A stretch of DNA of 64,000 nt from Morchella semilibera (GCA_009192285.1 WBVU01000011.1:988668-1052667), one strand, 5' to 3'. Positions 36,595-48,725 are shown, numbered from the stretch's first letter. Notes: generated by a model not told the origin, from the sequence alone. Program-made: numbers and translations.

Positions 36595-36764
36595 TAGTGT
36601 AGGAAGACAATTTGAAATACGGTTGATACATAAGGAAGGGAGAAAAGTCAATTAACTTACGAATCATGAGGTCTCACTCATGCCAAGCTCCGTAATAAGG
36701 CTTAAGAGGCTAGACTTATATAGTTGCCTTAGCGGGCTAAAACCCGGTGCCTTATTACAGATCT

Positions 36765-36822
36765 TGACCCAATAGTTCCATTATATTGGTTCCTTAAAGG
36801 GGGGGGAAAAAGTTAGTCCTCC
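36765..36822 (+). repeat. Degenerate dispersed repeat, copy B
   Basis: Partner of 11677-11732: the same order of words (TGACCC, ATTATATTG, TTCCTTAAAG, a purine run, AAAGTTAGTCC). It lies just right of the GTAATAAGGC inverted repeat, which may belong to the same lost element. Confidence 0.55.
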
Positions 36823-38932
36823 ATAATAAAAACCACATGTGCAGATAACTTATGCAATCTAGCCTCCTATGACTGAACCCCGAGATACTTTCATGTGGTA
36901 ATATGTACGAAGCGTATCGTTATAACGAGGCTTAACCTCTCTTCTTGTGCCCAATATGTACCTCAGCAAGCCCCCCACAGCAGCGCCCCTCGCCCACACA
37001 CACAGGCACTGGGGGCCAGGGCAAGCACCAAGGCCAGCTCGCCCCGGGGGCCGGCACCCAAGTCTGGTGGTTTGTACGGCTGTCCCATCAAAAACACTGG
37101 GGGGGGGGATCCATGGGACGACATGGGAGGGACAGTTATGCTTCTACCATTCAAATGTACAGAAAATAAAGTACATTTTGGTAAGAGTTTTAAGAATCCA
37201 CATATCGTGTTGATACCGACTGGCCCCATCCCCAGTGTCTTCATATAGTATAGTCATGACACGGCCCATATACACCAATTCGACGACGAGCAGGGAATGT
37301 ACAAGGTTACTATAAGTCCCTATGGCCAAATACCGATATCACCAGCTTTCCGGATTCGGAGGGGAGGGGTGGTAGAGGAACTTGGCTCAGTTACCTCCGA
37401 GTAAAGTCTTTTGAATCTACGCCTACCCACCAACCAACAGAAATCAATACGTCGAGTGCTACACCAAGCTATGTGAGAGTGACTCCGAGTAGCGGGTATG
37501 GAGCACTTGGGGGAGGAGGGTCGCGGTGATTGATATACTGGCGGCACGCTTTCAACGGGGCCTACGATCACCCGAGCCCCAACTCTAAGAAGTACTGCCA
37601 GAAACCGGCTGTTATACTCGGCTTCATACTAGCCAACGCCATTCGAAGACATAGGGGCGCCCTTCGATGGGATGGTACAATTGCGAGGATAGTTGGTTAA
37701 AGACCTAAGGGTCGAGATTCAAGAGATTGGGAGAGAGGATGGGGAGACGTGGGCTTGGTGTGGGCTTAGAATTTGGCTTGCGCTTGGTGGATATTGTGTC
37801 TTATCTTCTTCTCTGTTCATCGGTGCTCGGAGTTGGGAGGAAGGGGGCGGGGTTAAAGGTCGGTTTGGGTCGCGGGGGATATACCTGTTTCTATTTCTGA
37901 CCTGAAGAAGTAAACTGTGTGTAGTGTTACTTCATACCCCCATGTTCTACTTTGACAGGAAAGGTTTTTGGTTTCAGCCCCTAAGCATCTCATTAATAAG
38001 TGTAGTTACCCTAACCTTTTCTATGTTTTGAACAAAATTGTCATAGTTTTTCTTACGATGAGTTCATGTCTGGCCGTTCTGCACTCTATATGCAGTAAGA
38101 TCAAGGTTTTCTCCATGAAGTATACAAGTTAACGGCTCCGGCTAACCAGTGATCGGACAACAGGGCGGCGGGCTTAAAAAGTTGGAGAAGTTTAAAGCCA
38201 ATAAATCAAAGGCTATTTGCCGTAATATAAGTCTTGTAAAAGATAATTCTTGAATCTACAATATATATATTGTAAACGCCTAAAGGGGACATCGCATTTA
38301 TTATACGTATCATGGGCATAACGCACGTGTATACATAAAACGATTAAATATATCCCCGCATTCACGCATGTCGGTGTATGTAGTAGCTACCACAAACCAA
38401 CCATAAGTTAGATGCAGTTCCAAATCCCATCTGCTGGTAAAACAGTTTAAAATCCCCAAGTATTATCGAGGCTTCGGGGTTTAAGTACATGTAATATATC
38501 ATTAGATCAGCCCGGTTAGCCACGAATATAGCAACACAGACTTTGCTGTCTAGCGCCATTGTACTTTTTATCTAATTAATAGAAGGTAGCAGAGCAAACC
38601 ACACACGTATAATGTATGGGCAACTGGTGACCTCCTAACAAGATTATGTAGGGATGGGAACGAGCTTAGGGAAACTGCTTCCCCCGAGGTCTCCCATCCC
38701 TGCCAGCGTAAAGGGCAAATATTGAGTACATGTACTTAACGCCTTGTTAAGCACTGTCGACAACCGCACTGAATCATCCTCGGGCTTTTTGGGCGCCGCT
38801 TGGTGGTTGGCAGAGACCAGAACTAATCCCTGTCTTGCAAGCTGCAGGCGTTGGTACTATCTTTGAGGATGGACTCCTGTTGATGAATGCAGGGGATTAT
38901 AAAATTGTAGTTAAAGCTCATAGTGAGGAGAC

Positions 38933-38950
38933 GTAAGTACATGTACTTAC
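38933..38950. repeat. 18-bp perfect palindrome centred on TACATGTA
   Basis: GTAAGTACATGTACTTAC reads the same on both strands. A second TACATGTA (38948-38955) overlaps its right end and short GTATGTA repeats continue to about 38970. Confidence 0.95.
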
Positions 38951-39401
38951 ATGTATGTACTTGTATGTATGTAATCAACAGAATGCCAAGTCCGAGTGAC
39001 GAAATGTGACTCGCTTGGTCATCTTGCAAGTTCCTGCTGAATTCGGCATCAGTCAATTATCAAGCGTATGGATATTGTTTTTTTTTATCATTGAACATGT
39101 GTGCAGACAAGAACATGCATCTACTGACTGACATATTATTAATTTAAGAGATAAACATTCCCAATACGATGGAATCATCCTCTCATCCTCCCCCCCCCCA
39201 GAAGAGTTGACTAAGCATGCATGTCATACCTGTGGCTTTTTCGCGCCTCGCGTTCCATCCAACAACACCATCAAGAGCCCCAGCCTTCTTCTTAACTTCT
39301 TAAGGTACACACTCGTTCCCTTATTATCCAGTAACCCATCCATTCACTATCCATCCCCAAATTTATCGGGGAAGTCCTGATAGCCTCACACACTCCCTAC
39401 C

Positions 39402-40519
39402 ATGGACCGCTCCCGCTCGCGTTCTCCCTCTCGTGGCCGTTCCCGCACACGTTCAGTTTCACCACCACGCGGAGGCCGCTCCTTCTCTCCCCGGTCTCGA
39501 ACTCGCTCAATTTCCCGGTCCCGCAGTAGGACCCGCTCACCCAGTCTAAGATCTAGGTCTCCGACTAGGAGTAGGAGTATCGGTAGCAGAAGGAGCTACA
39601 CAAAGAGCCCTAGCCCAGGATTCCAGAGCTCTAAGGTGCGTTTACGTTTAATTGATGGGAAGGCCTTGACCGGCCTCGGTGGTGAGGTTGTTCACTAATT
39701 CGTCGGTGGTGCAGATTGTGATCGAGAAGTTGACAAAGAATGTCACCGAAGCCCACATCTCAGAGATCTTTTCGGCATACGGAGAAATCAAAGCGGTAGA
39801 TATGCCTATCAACCGTCATTGTAAGCTATCTTATCTGTCTCTCACACCCCAAGAGTCATAATGCTAACTTTAATTCCCAACTAGTCATGACAAATCGTGG
39901 TGTTTGTTACCTCGTCTATAACTCCCCCTCCTCCGCCCAGGCTGCAATTGCACACATGCACGAAGGTCAGCTTGATGGAGCCATCATCAACGTCTCCATA
40001 GTACTTCCTCGCCGCGCCGCAATCCCTCCAACTGCTGGCCCACCCCCCCGCCGCGGTGCCGGTAGCAATCGTTTCCGCTCACCCCCCCCTCCCCGCCGCA
40101 GTGGGGGCGCCCCCGCCGCTTCCGCGGCCCCTCGTGCCTTCCCGCGCGGCGGCGACTCCTACCGGGGTGCCGCAGCTGGGGATTCATATCGACCCCGATC
40201 TAGATCTAGGTCGCCAACATACTCCAGCAGGAGTAGGAGCAGGAGCCCATCGAGAAGCCGCTCTAGGAGCCCCTACAGGAGACGCGGCGACAACAGCGGG
40301 AGAGCGAGGAGTCGCGGGAGGGGTGGTAGGGATTACAGCCCACCACCTAGATCTGGTGGGAGATATACTGGTGGCGGCGGTGGGACAGCAAGAAGGAGAA
40401 GGAGCCCAAGCTATAGCTCATATAGCACCAGGAGCGATTCTCGGAGTAGAAGCCCAAGAAGGCGAAGGAGCAGGAGTCGTAGCCCCAGGGCTAGGGGTGG
40501 AGGCGGAAGAAGACGTTAG
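39402..40519 (+). CDS. RNPS1-like SR/RRM RNA-binding protein
   Basis: Nuclear RNA-binding protein resembling RNPS1, a peripheral exon-junction-complex and splicing factor. Three exons: 39402-39635, 39715-39820 and 39885-40519, 324 residues. The start ATG sits in a good context (CTACCATGG). Residues 1-78 are an SR-type region dense in RS dipeptides. Residues 79-150 form one RRM: RNP2-like IVIEKLTKNV, then HISEIFSAYGEIKAVDMP, the RNP1-like RGVCYLVYN and the closing INVSIVLPRR. A Pro/Arg/Gly-rich linker and a second RS/RGG-rich tail follow. Intron 1 has a GTGCGT donor, intron 2 GTAAGC; both junctions fall in phase inside the RRM region, the second splitting the phenylalanine codon before MTNRG. 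SR proteins are phosphorylated by SRPK/CLK kinases; this is expected but not visible. Confidence 0.88.
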
Positions 40520-41969
40520 AGTGGGCTAATCTGTCATAAACAATCAGGAATTTAAAATGGAAAAAATGGAGGGAAATAATGACTAGGCGAAGAATAAAAT
40601 GTTTTTTTATCTCCTACTTTCTTGCTTTGCGTTTCGTTTTCCCGGGCTTTGGCTTTTTGTGAGCGCGGGTGTGTTCTTGGTATTTTCTTTTTACTAAGGC
40701 TTGATACTATTCCTCTACTATCTTCACTGCTGTATACTATGACCCAATAAATATCAATAAATTTGCACCTTCTAAGGGAATTACGGCCTTCTTAATTAAT
40801 GCTAGGAATATGTAACAATTCTATACGCACTCGTCTTCTAACAGAAAATGGGGCTGCCGTCCGATCAATAAGGACTTGAAGGCCTCCGTCTAAAATGGCG
40901 ACATGGCAAATCTACGGTCCTCTTATAAGAGGGATGAGTTCGAAATTAACATGCCTTCAGATTGGTGACTGGCATTTGATTCCAAGATGGACCAAATGCC
41001 CTATATATACGGGGAGAAGAGGTCAGCTTGGACCCCAGCGGTTTTTCAGGGCGGGACATCGATCTAACTATATGACTAATATGTATTTAATTCTAGGCTT
41101 TCTACTAAACTTCCGTTTCTTTATATGTACAACCTCCATTGGCTCTGGATATTCCAGCTAGGATTGAAGGAGTATCGTATGAAGGATGGAATCTACATGT
41201 ACCTAGATGTGGTTTCCGTATGCGAGTCACCGGGACCCATGAGAGATCACCAAAAAACTGCACTATAAAATATCTGACGGCGTAATATTAGCTTACGATG
41301 CAGACAGAAGCTATAGTTATCTATAAGGCCCGACCCGACCTGAGACTCAATGGGCAGCCACGACTAAGTATTGGGTTCCCAGGCGCATAGCCCTCAGTGT
41401 TTATTTGGATGGATGATATACCAAGTGGTATAATTCGATGGGTTTCCCAACTACATGTACTTATGGTCCTGTGGTAATGAAAGGGTTAATTGGATGTGGA
41501 CGAGAGAGCACTGTGGGCCGCATTAAAGCCGCGCTAGTGGTCTTGGCAAAGAGTCAATGATTGATATGGTATTCGACCATAATTCGCTCCCAGACATCAA
41601 AAGCAACGTCTCCAGGTCTACTGAGGACGTTTTAAATCAACATCGAGGCCCCTAATGTCTCTGCTACTGCATCCTCGAGTGACCACTCATGTCTCCCTCC
41701 CACGCTCCCTGTGGTCCGGGTAATTCCATGCACGGGCTGTCTTGGTTACATCATAGCGTGTGCCGTGGTCGTCGTATCACCACTAAGCACATGCTGGTTT
41801 CACCATACAAGGAAAATCCGGGAAACTCTCAGCTTCTAATAGACGGCCAGATTGCACTTTCTTTCCCGTTTCCTTTCCATCCTTTCTCTACTTTTTATCA
41901 CTCAGTTGCAAGAATAGAGGGAAACCATCATACACCAGAATTTAGAAAGGATAGAGAATACAAGCAATT
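40520..41969. other. Intergenic region
   Basis: Between the SR-protein gene and the TMEM16 gene, both plus strand. It holds two TACATGTA sites (41194, 41452) and, in the last 110 bp, a CT-rich stretch ending TTTTTATCACTCAG, the probable core promoter or leader of the TMEM16 gene. A frame at 41689-42123 overlaps that gene's first exon in another frame and is not real. Confidence 0.5.
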
Positions 41970-44283
41970 ATGGCGGACACGGACGATGTACAGCTCTCGG
42001 ACGCAGTCGCTGCTGTTTCTGATAACTTGGGCGTGGAATACGTCATCTCTTTTAGTTTCAACGGTGCAGGTAACCCAATCCAACTTACTCTTTGGCTTTG
42101 AACGGATGAGGCTAATTGTTTGAATAGATAAAGAGAAAGCTGAGGCCCAGTTCGAGAAGCTTATTGCAGCCCTCGACTCCGTAGGACTCCGTACCGAGGT
42201 CCGGGACGGTGCGAATGGCAATGTGTTGGTATTCGTGAGGGTCCGGTCGGAACAGAAGCTTGTTGGCGAGGTCTACCGATCTAGGTATGTGTGATAGTAG
42301 TAGTAGTCTATTTATGGCTGAACGAGTGTTAACGAAACGGGTGTAGGGTGAAGGATTGGCTTCACGGTGTTAGATCAGCTGCCCCTGATAAGGAGACCCA
42401 GAGATCTTTAGATAAGGAGCCATTGACGGAAGCGGAACGGCTGAGGATTGTCTGGCAACTTATCACCTTGCCCAATAGTGAGGGAGGTGCAGGGATCACT
42501 CCGGGGCAGGGTGAGTGGGACTTGGTGGAGAGCATATTCCCACTTCATGATCATGAGTTCAATAAGGTTAGAGGTGCAGCTTTATTTCTATAGCGATACC
42601 GGGGCTAATGACCGATGGTAGGCATGGATGAAACGTTGGTCAACAACTTGGACCGTCGGCCCGGAGGAATTGGGGAAGCTTCGTGATAGGTTTGGTGAGA
42701 AGGTGGCATTCTACTTTGCCTTTCTTCAATCCTACCTTTCATTTCTTATTATCGCTGCAGCTATCGGCGCGGGCGCATTCTTTCTTTTGCCTGCATATTC
42801 TCTCACATTTGCGATCACAAACTGCCTTTGGAGTGTGATTTTTGTTGAGTACTGGAAGCGCCAAGAAGTCGACCTCGCAGTCCGCTGGGGTGTCCGCAAT
42901 GTCTCATCTCTCCAGAACCGCCGTGCCCAGTTCAAACATCACAAGGAGATTGAGGATCCCATCACTGGGGAAGTTGTCAAGTTTTTCCCTGCCTGGCACA
43001 GACTCGCCCGCCAGGCCCTCCAGATCCCATTCGCCCTTGGGGCGAGCGCCCTGCTATCTGCACTCTATGCATGCGTCTTTGCGATCGAGATCTTCCTCAC
43101 GGAAGTGTATAATGGCCCCTTCAAGGCGGTTCTCGTCTTCCTGCCCACTGTCCTTCTCTCCGTTTTCGTACCGGTACTTACTTCGGTTCTCACCGGTATT
43201 GCAACAAAGCTCACCGAGTACGAGAATTATGAGAACCAGAGCGGGTATGAAGCGGCTATGACGCAGAAGACCTTTGTCTTTAACTTCATCTGCTCATACG
43301 TTCCACTATTTCTGACCGCGTTTGTCTATGTGCCATTCGGGAATTTTATTGTTCCTCATCTTGACGTGTTCAACCTTACAGAACCAGAAATTTCTACCGA
43401 AAGTTTCCTGGACGACAAGCCTATCAATGCCTTCCAAATCAACCCAGATCGTCTCAAGAAACAAGTGATATACTTCACTGTGACTGCGCAGATTGTCAAC
43501 CTCGCACTCGAAACCATTGTCCCCTTTGCAAAGCGCAAGGTCTTCCACAAAGTCAAGAAGTACCAGAACGCCCGAAACGGAGTTTCTAAAAGGTCTAGCA
43601 CCGATAACCCCGCCGAAGTCGCATTTCTCAAGCGTGTCCGTCATGAGTCTGAGCTCGAACATTACGACGTACACACTGATCTCCGTGAGATGGTTATGCA
43701 GTTCGGCTACCTTACTCTCTTCTCCCCTGTCTGGCCGCTTGCAAGTGTCTCCTTCCTCATCAACAACTGGATCGAGCTTCGCTCCGATGCTGCCAAGATC
43801 TGCGTTGAGATGAAGCGCCCTGTTCCTCACCGTGCTGATACTATCGGACCGTGGCTCAACAATCTCGGGTTTTTGGCATGGATGGGTTCCATTTCTTCTG
43901 CCGCCCTTATTTACCTCTTTTCTGACTCTACCGACGGAACTCCACACTCACTTACCCTATATGGTGTCCTTGCGGCCATCCTCTTCAGTGAACATGTCTA
44001 CTTTGCCACTGCCTATGCCGTAAGACTAGCAATGAACAAACTAGAGTCTCCCGGCTTGCTGCAGGAGCGCCGCGAAAGATTCATGGTCAGACGCAGGTTC
44101 TTGCAGGAGAGTTTGGGTGTCGACGAAGAGTCCAAGGCCAATGAGAAGGTTGAGTTTGGAAAGAGAGCTACGGGTGGGTCAGCTGAGGAGAATATGTTTT
44201 GGAATGAGCAGGATGGGCCTACAGAGTGCATAGATGCGGGCAAGGAGATTATTAGGGGTGTTCTGGAGAAGAAGGATCAGTAG
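41970..44283 (+). CDS. TMEM16/anoctamin calcium-activated lipid scramblase
   Basis: Ten-span membrane protein of the TMEM16 family, like the fungal scramblases nhTMEM16 and afTMEM16, which flip phospholipids on Ca2+ binding. Exons 41970-42069, 42128-42284, 42347-42566 and 42622-44283, 712 residues against 735 in nhTMEM16. The N-terminal cytosolic ferredoxin-like domain (MADTDDVQLSD..., LIAALDSVGLRTEVRDG) leads into RIVWQLITLPNSEGGAGITP. Exon 4 holds all spans, starting with KVAFYFAFLQSYLSFLII. All five acidic Ca2+ ligands of the family are present by motif: Glu456 (NLALETIVPF), Asp512 and Glu515 (DLREMVMQFGY), Glu544 and Asp548 (NNWIELRSDA). The cytosolic tail ends KEIIRGVLEKKDQ. The family is dimeric and works in plasma membrane, ER or endolysosomes; location cannot be read here. 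Scrambling is strongly expected, ion conduction less so. Confidence 0.95.
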
Positions 44284-45424
44284 TGCCGTCGAAGCGTGAA
44301 TGTGTTTTTGTACACTAGGGCTATGGGGGTGATGCTGACCTAGGTACATTTTTTGGCCCGTTCTCTTTTTTCTTCATGTGGGTGGTTTGGTTAAGATGGG
44401 TACGGGGCGGTGCTTAGCAAGAGGATTTCCTCCTCCGTACAAACGTTATGGTAAAAGAACAAAAGATCCTATTATATTCCTAGTTATATCAGAAAACCCG
44501 TTTAGTGGTTAAGTGCCGAATAAATTGACTCATCTGTGCGGTTATGAACGACCTGATGTGCTCCAACATGTAAACCGCAAGTATGCGTAGTTAGTCTACG
44601 ATACAAAGGCAGCGCGCGCAGAAGTTAGCTGCAGCTAGACCAGAGCGCGCAGAGGGTTGGCGGGGTATGGGTGTTTGGGCATTTGTTGGTGGGGGGGGGA
44701 TTGAGTGGGAGGGTGGAGAGGTGGCCAAGAAGGGCAGAGACGCCCAACCAAACACCCAGAAAACTCAATCCGCAACCCTCAGGCCTACCCGAGCCAAGTC
44801 ACCGAGTGACACCCAATGATCCAACCCTTTACCAACCCCACCCCACCCCACCCACCCCACCCCACCCCGCCCCTTCATTGAAACACCTAGTGTCTCTAGT
44901 TTTGCGCGGTTGGCCCACGGCTACCGATACCGCTCGGATTTGAGACCTTGCCGTCTGTGCCCGCCGAGTGACGCCACGTGCGCCAAGGCTCGCTCAGCAC
45001 CCACCACCGCCTGCCCCACGCCGTTCCGTCTGCTGTGCGCTTGGTGTTTTATACCGCTCTGCCTGGGGCTGATTGTACGGTGGTAGGTAGCCGGCAATTA
45101 CATGCCAATGCAGGTTGATTATTCACTCAGTCCAAGAACTCCGCTCCGCAGTGGTTATTATAGAGGTAGTAGTATATTTTGTTTTATCTAGGGCCAAGTT
45201 ATAGCTATGTAGCTACGTGTAAAAAATAATGCGCTATAAACGATCGTGCAACGACAGTCCAAATCCGAGTCCAAAAACAATTAACTACTCCGGTACAAAG
45301 AACCCGCCTTACACATACTCGCAAGACATGCCGTCTATCTTTGCGCAGCAAAGTATATACAAAAGGAAAAACACCACAATGCAAAAACAAAGGAGAAGAA
45401 AAGAAGGAACGGAAGAAAGACGGA
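44284..45424. other. Convergent intergenic region
   Basis: Lies between the stops of the TMEM16 gene (plus) and the oxygenase gene (minus). The only notable tracts are a CCCCACCCCACC-type run near 44837-44870 and two GTCACTCGG-like words (44800, 44963). No gene supported. Confidence 0.5.
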
Positions 45425-46472
45425 CTAAGCACAGACGCCACTCTTGCACGTCAGGTCGTCCGAGCAATCATCCATAGACGAGCAGCTAGCACCCGCACAA
45501 TGTCCTGGCCACGAGCAACTAGTAGAGGCACCGCCTGTTGGAGCCGCCTTTCGTGTAGACGTCGCAAAAGTCGTGCGTGCCGGCGCCGCTGAGGAGGCAG
45601 GGGTGGATGGGGAAGGAGCCGATGATGAGCCTTCAAAGATGTCGTTCTGCGCGCCGTTCGAGAAACCCCATGCGGAGTTGTAAGAGGGCTTATGTGTGTA
45701 CACGCCGTCATAATCGACATTTGCGTTGTCGTTCGCCCAGTACATTGGCTGCTTGGGACCCGAGACACATCCGCCGTTGGGGCAGTACTTAGGAGGCTGA
45801 GCGGCGCCGATAGATTTTGTGGAGCTAGAGCCGGTAACGGTGCAGTCGAAGCCGGTCATGTACATCTCATCCGCACTGGCTTGTCCCTGCCAGAACCATG
45901 CGCAGACACACTTTCCGTTCGGGCACTCGGGCATGCCTGATGGGACCTCGAAGGAGGTGTGAAGGTTGTCGACGCAGTCGGTGTTGACGGAGAAGATAGT
46001 GAAGTCGCTGGGGGTGACTGAGGCGGCGTCGGACTTGTAGGCGATTGCGAGGCCACAGCCGAGGATCTCGGAGTTGCGGATTGGGGTACCAGCGTGGTAG
46101 GAAGGAATGTCATCGGGGCAGGCGGTGGTGCCGTCACCATCGCTGCCATAGGAGGTGAAGCGCTTGTTGCAGGAGAGTTCGAGGGAGACGGAACCACCGG
46201 CGGGGAGTTCCATTGGGGTGCCGGAACCGGCTTTTCCAAGGTTGCCTGCATGGATATATGTTAGGTTTCTTGGAACTTATATATTTAAATTAATGATATT
46301 GTGTGGGGTGCATATGCGTACCATGGAACCACCAGTCGTTGAATGAGAGGCCGCTCAAGGGTGTGACAAGGCTGTAACCATCACCGTCGAAATCATAGCC
46401 GGAGGGGTGGAAAAGTCCCATATGACAGAACGCAGTCGGGACCAAGGCAAGAAGAAGTGCTTTGCTGAACAT
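45425..46472 (-). CDS. Secreted AA14-like lytic polysaccharide monooxygenase with Cys-rich tail
   Basis: Likely copper monooxygenase of the AA14 type, a family known to attack xylan on cellulose fibres. Two exons on the minus strand, 46472-46322 and 46245-45425 (intron 76 bp, GTACGC...TGCAG), 323 residues. The signal peptide MFSKALLLALVPTAFC would leave His17 as the new N-terminus, the first ligand of an LPMO copper brace. HMGLFHPSGYDFDG, TPLSGLSFNDWWFHGN and MELPAGGSVSLELSCNK match the AA14 pattern. His101 (SYHAG) is a candidate second brace histidine. Many cysteines and the ECPNGKCVCAWFWQG stretch suit an extracellular disulphide-rich fold. A Ser/Thr/Pro linker follows, then a six-Cys module (CSWPGHCAGASC...CSDDLTCKSGVC) that may bind substrate. 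Family call is good; activity and substrate are inferred. Confidence 0.82.
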
Positions 46473-46650
46473 TTTGAAGAGTATTGTTGTTTGTTGCGGC
46501 GGTAGTTGTGGTAGTTTATCAAAAGCGGCTTGAAGCGATTGGAAGTAAAAAACGTCCGGCGAATGCTTTTTGTTTGAAAAAGAATGAAGATATCAAGATA
46601 TCAAAGAAAGAATGACTGACTTGCAGTTCGATAGTAGAAGGAGTAGAGTA

Positions 46651-46674
46651 CTGGCTGGCTGGCTGGCTGGCTGG
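46651..46674 (-). repeat. CTGG tetranucleotide repeat in promoter region
   Basis: Six perfect CTGG units about 180 bp upstream of the oxygenase start codon. Confidence 0.95.
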
Positions 46675-47796
46675 TGGTAGAGTCGAGGGGATAGAAGGAA
46701 AGAGGGTTCTTATATCATAGTAGGAAGGGAAAAAAAAAGAAGACATGCTGATAGGTCCAATAGTATATGCATACCTGCGCGGTCCTCTCAAGTGCAGTTT
46801 AGCGCCCCTGAAATCTAGATTTTAAGAAACATAAAGTTTTGCCTCCTGCATATCAGCGGTTACAAGACATTGGGCAGGTTATCTGATCACGAAAGCCCCA
46901 ACCATAGGGATCATTACCGACATGGACGGTGCCAGGATGCCAGCTAGCCAGCCAAACTCGGAAGGATGTCAACCAGCTGAGTGACTGAAATGCGGGTGCC
47001 ACAGAAAAAGTGAAAAAAATCCCCCGAGGCCAGACATTCCCTGCTGACGCAGTCAACGTGCAACCTTCTTGGCCTTTCCCTTCTCTGGGTTATCGCACTC
47101 TCCAAGTGCACGTCCCCCATCCATGAAATCTCCGGGAGCTGAGATTGATTTTTTTTTCCCTTTGCTCAGTAATTTCGCAAGGATGGGATCACTGGCTTCG
47201 AGGTTTGATGGTCGGCGCCTATCCACCCCAAATTTGACTAACTGACTTTCCTACTCCTAGAACATAGTAGACCATTCCGAGTAAAATTCAAGCTTAAAGA
47301 ATAGGACATCATCTCCATACGGGACGGGAAGTCTAACCCTGGCTATGGCTATGTGATGTGATTAAGCGGTACCTGAATTATCCTGCACTTGGACGGCGGC
47401 GGCCACCACCCTGGAAAATCCGCAGCCTGTTATTTGTTAGCGGGGCCAATGACGATGCAGGAACAGAGGCTCTTGACATATGCACTCAAAGGAGCTTCTC
47501 GCTTCCTGAAACGGATTGCCTTTTTCGTGAGTCTTTTCGCCCAAAAGGGTTCTCTGTGAAAAGGCGCAAAAAAAGTAAGCCTGCATGCATACATCTCGTA
47601 ATCCATAAAGAATTCAGGTACCGTTTCACCTACCCTCTACGAATAGGTAGAGAATGCATGCTTTCTTTCCCGACCCGTCATACTGGCACCTACATACTGT
47701 AAGTGCTCTAGAGTAAATTTCCTCTTCTCCCGAATTACCGAAACCAAAGGCGTTTAATCCTGGTGTTTCAAAACCCCCTGGAGCTTCCTTGTATTC

Positions 47797-47835
47797 TATG
47801 TACCTACATAGGTACATAGGTACATAGGTACATAA
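47797..47835. repeat. GGTACATA microsatellite with hairpin
   Basis: Three to four copies of GGTACATA. The first forms a hairpin with the preceding TATGTACCTA: 10-bp arms, 2-nt loop, 47797-47818. Confidence 0.85.
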
Positions 47836-48697
47836 GTCGATACGAGCGCGCGGCCACGTTAATAATCCAGCCCTATCTACTCGCCCTCGGCAGCATCCGA
47901 CGACCATGGGAGAAGAAGGAGGAAGTCAGATCCGCCGGGCTTTCTGCAGGAAAGATGGACTGTGGTGGCGATATGTTAGGTGGGAGGGCTTTAGATCTAA
48001 AAGTTGATCATACCCGCGCGCGCGAAGAGTTGCTGCTGATTTCTTCTTGCGTGATGCACCTGCAACCAGATAAAAAAAAATCTAGCTCGGCCTAGCTGCT
48101 TTTTTGGTCGGCTGAGACATGCAGTTTTTCCTCTTTTGTGAAGAGATGGGCAGAAATGTTGTGCCGCGTGGAATTGGAGTGAGTAGGTAGAGTTGGGGAG
48201 TGCTTTTCTGCTGCCGTACCACACTGGGGTGAAGGCTTCCAGATCAGGAAGATGGTCGCTACTAATCAACAAGAGTAGGAAGTCTCTGGGCGGCACCGTA
48301 CGTAGTCAGAATAAACTTAGGCTCTTGGACGTTGGTACAGAGTTATCAGTGATTAACTCTATTCACTCGTCAGTTTTCGGCTTCCGGCAGGGCAGACAGG
48401 ACCTCAGGGACCAACTACATGAATGTACTGACCCGGCAATACCTTCCTCCCACCCAGCCAGCTGGTGAATCACGGTGCGTCACTCGATCTACATGCAACA
48501 AGGTCAGTTAGTTGCGTGCAAACGAAACAGTTCTTAAACCATCTGGCTGATTGGCGGGGTTGGTATGTATGTACCTACATACTTCTGTCGACAGTGGGGG
48601 AATTCAAGCGAGCGAGCTGCCGCCCAGGGCCTTATTTTTCTCCACGGATCCTTTTCGTTACCAGTGGATGGAATCCAAATCCGGGATATTGTAGGTA

Positions 48698-48725
48698 CAT
48701 TCATAGCTACATGTAGCTATGAATG
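48698..48725. repeat. 28-bp perfect palindrome centred on TACATGTA
   Basis: Half-site CATTCATAGCTACA is followed directly by its exact reverse complement, with no spacer. The central 8 bp are TACATGTA. It lies in gene-free DNA about 2.2 kb upstream of the oxygenase start codon and 6 kb left of the alpha-galactosidase gene. Confidence 0.97.

Larger units (their letters stand above)
36597..39401. other. Gene-poor intergenic region
   Basis: No gene supported. It contains a 10-bp inverted repeat GTAATAAGGC (36692-36701 against 36749-36758), copy B of the dispersed repeat, an 18-bp perfect palindrome at 38257-38274 (AT-rich core with TACA/TGTA ends), and four TACATGTA sites in 470 bp (38486, 38727, 38938, 38948). 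The right end, pyrimidine-rich from about 39176, holds the promoter of the SR-protein gene. Confidence 0.5.
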
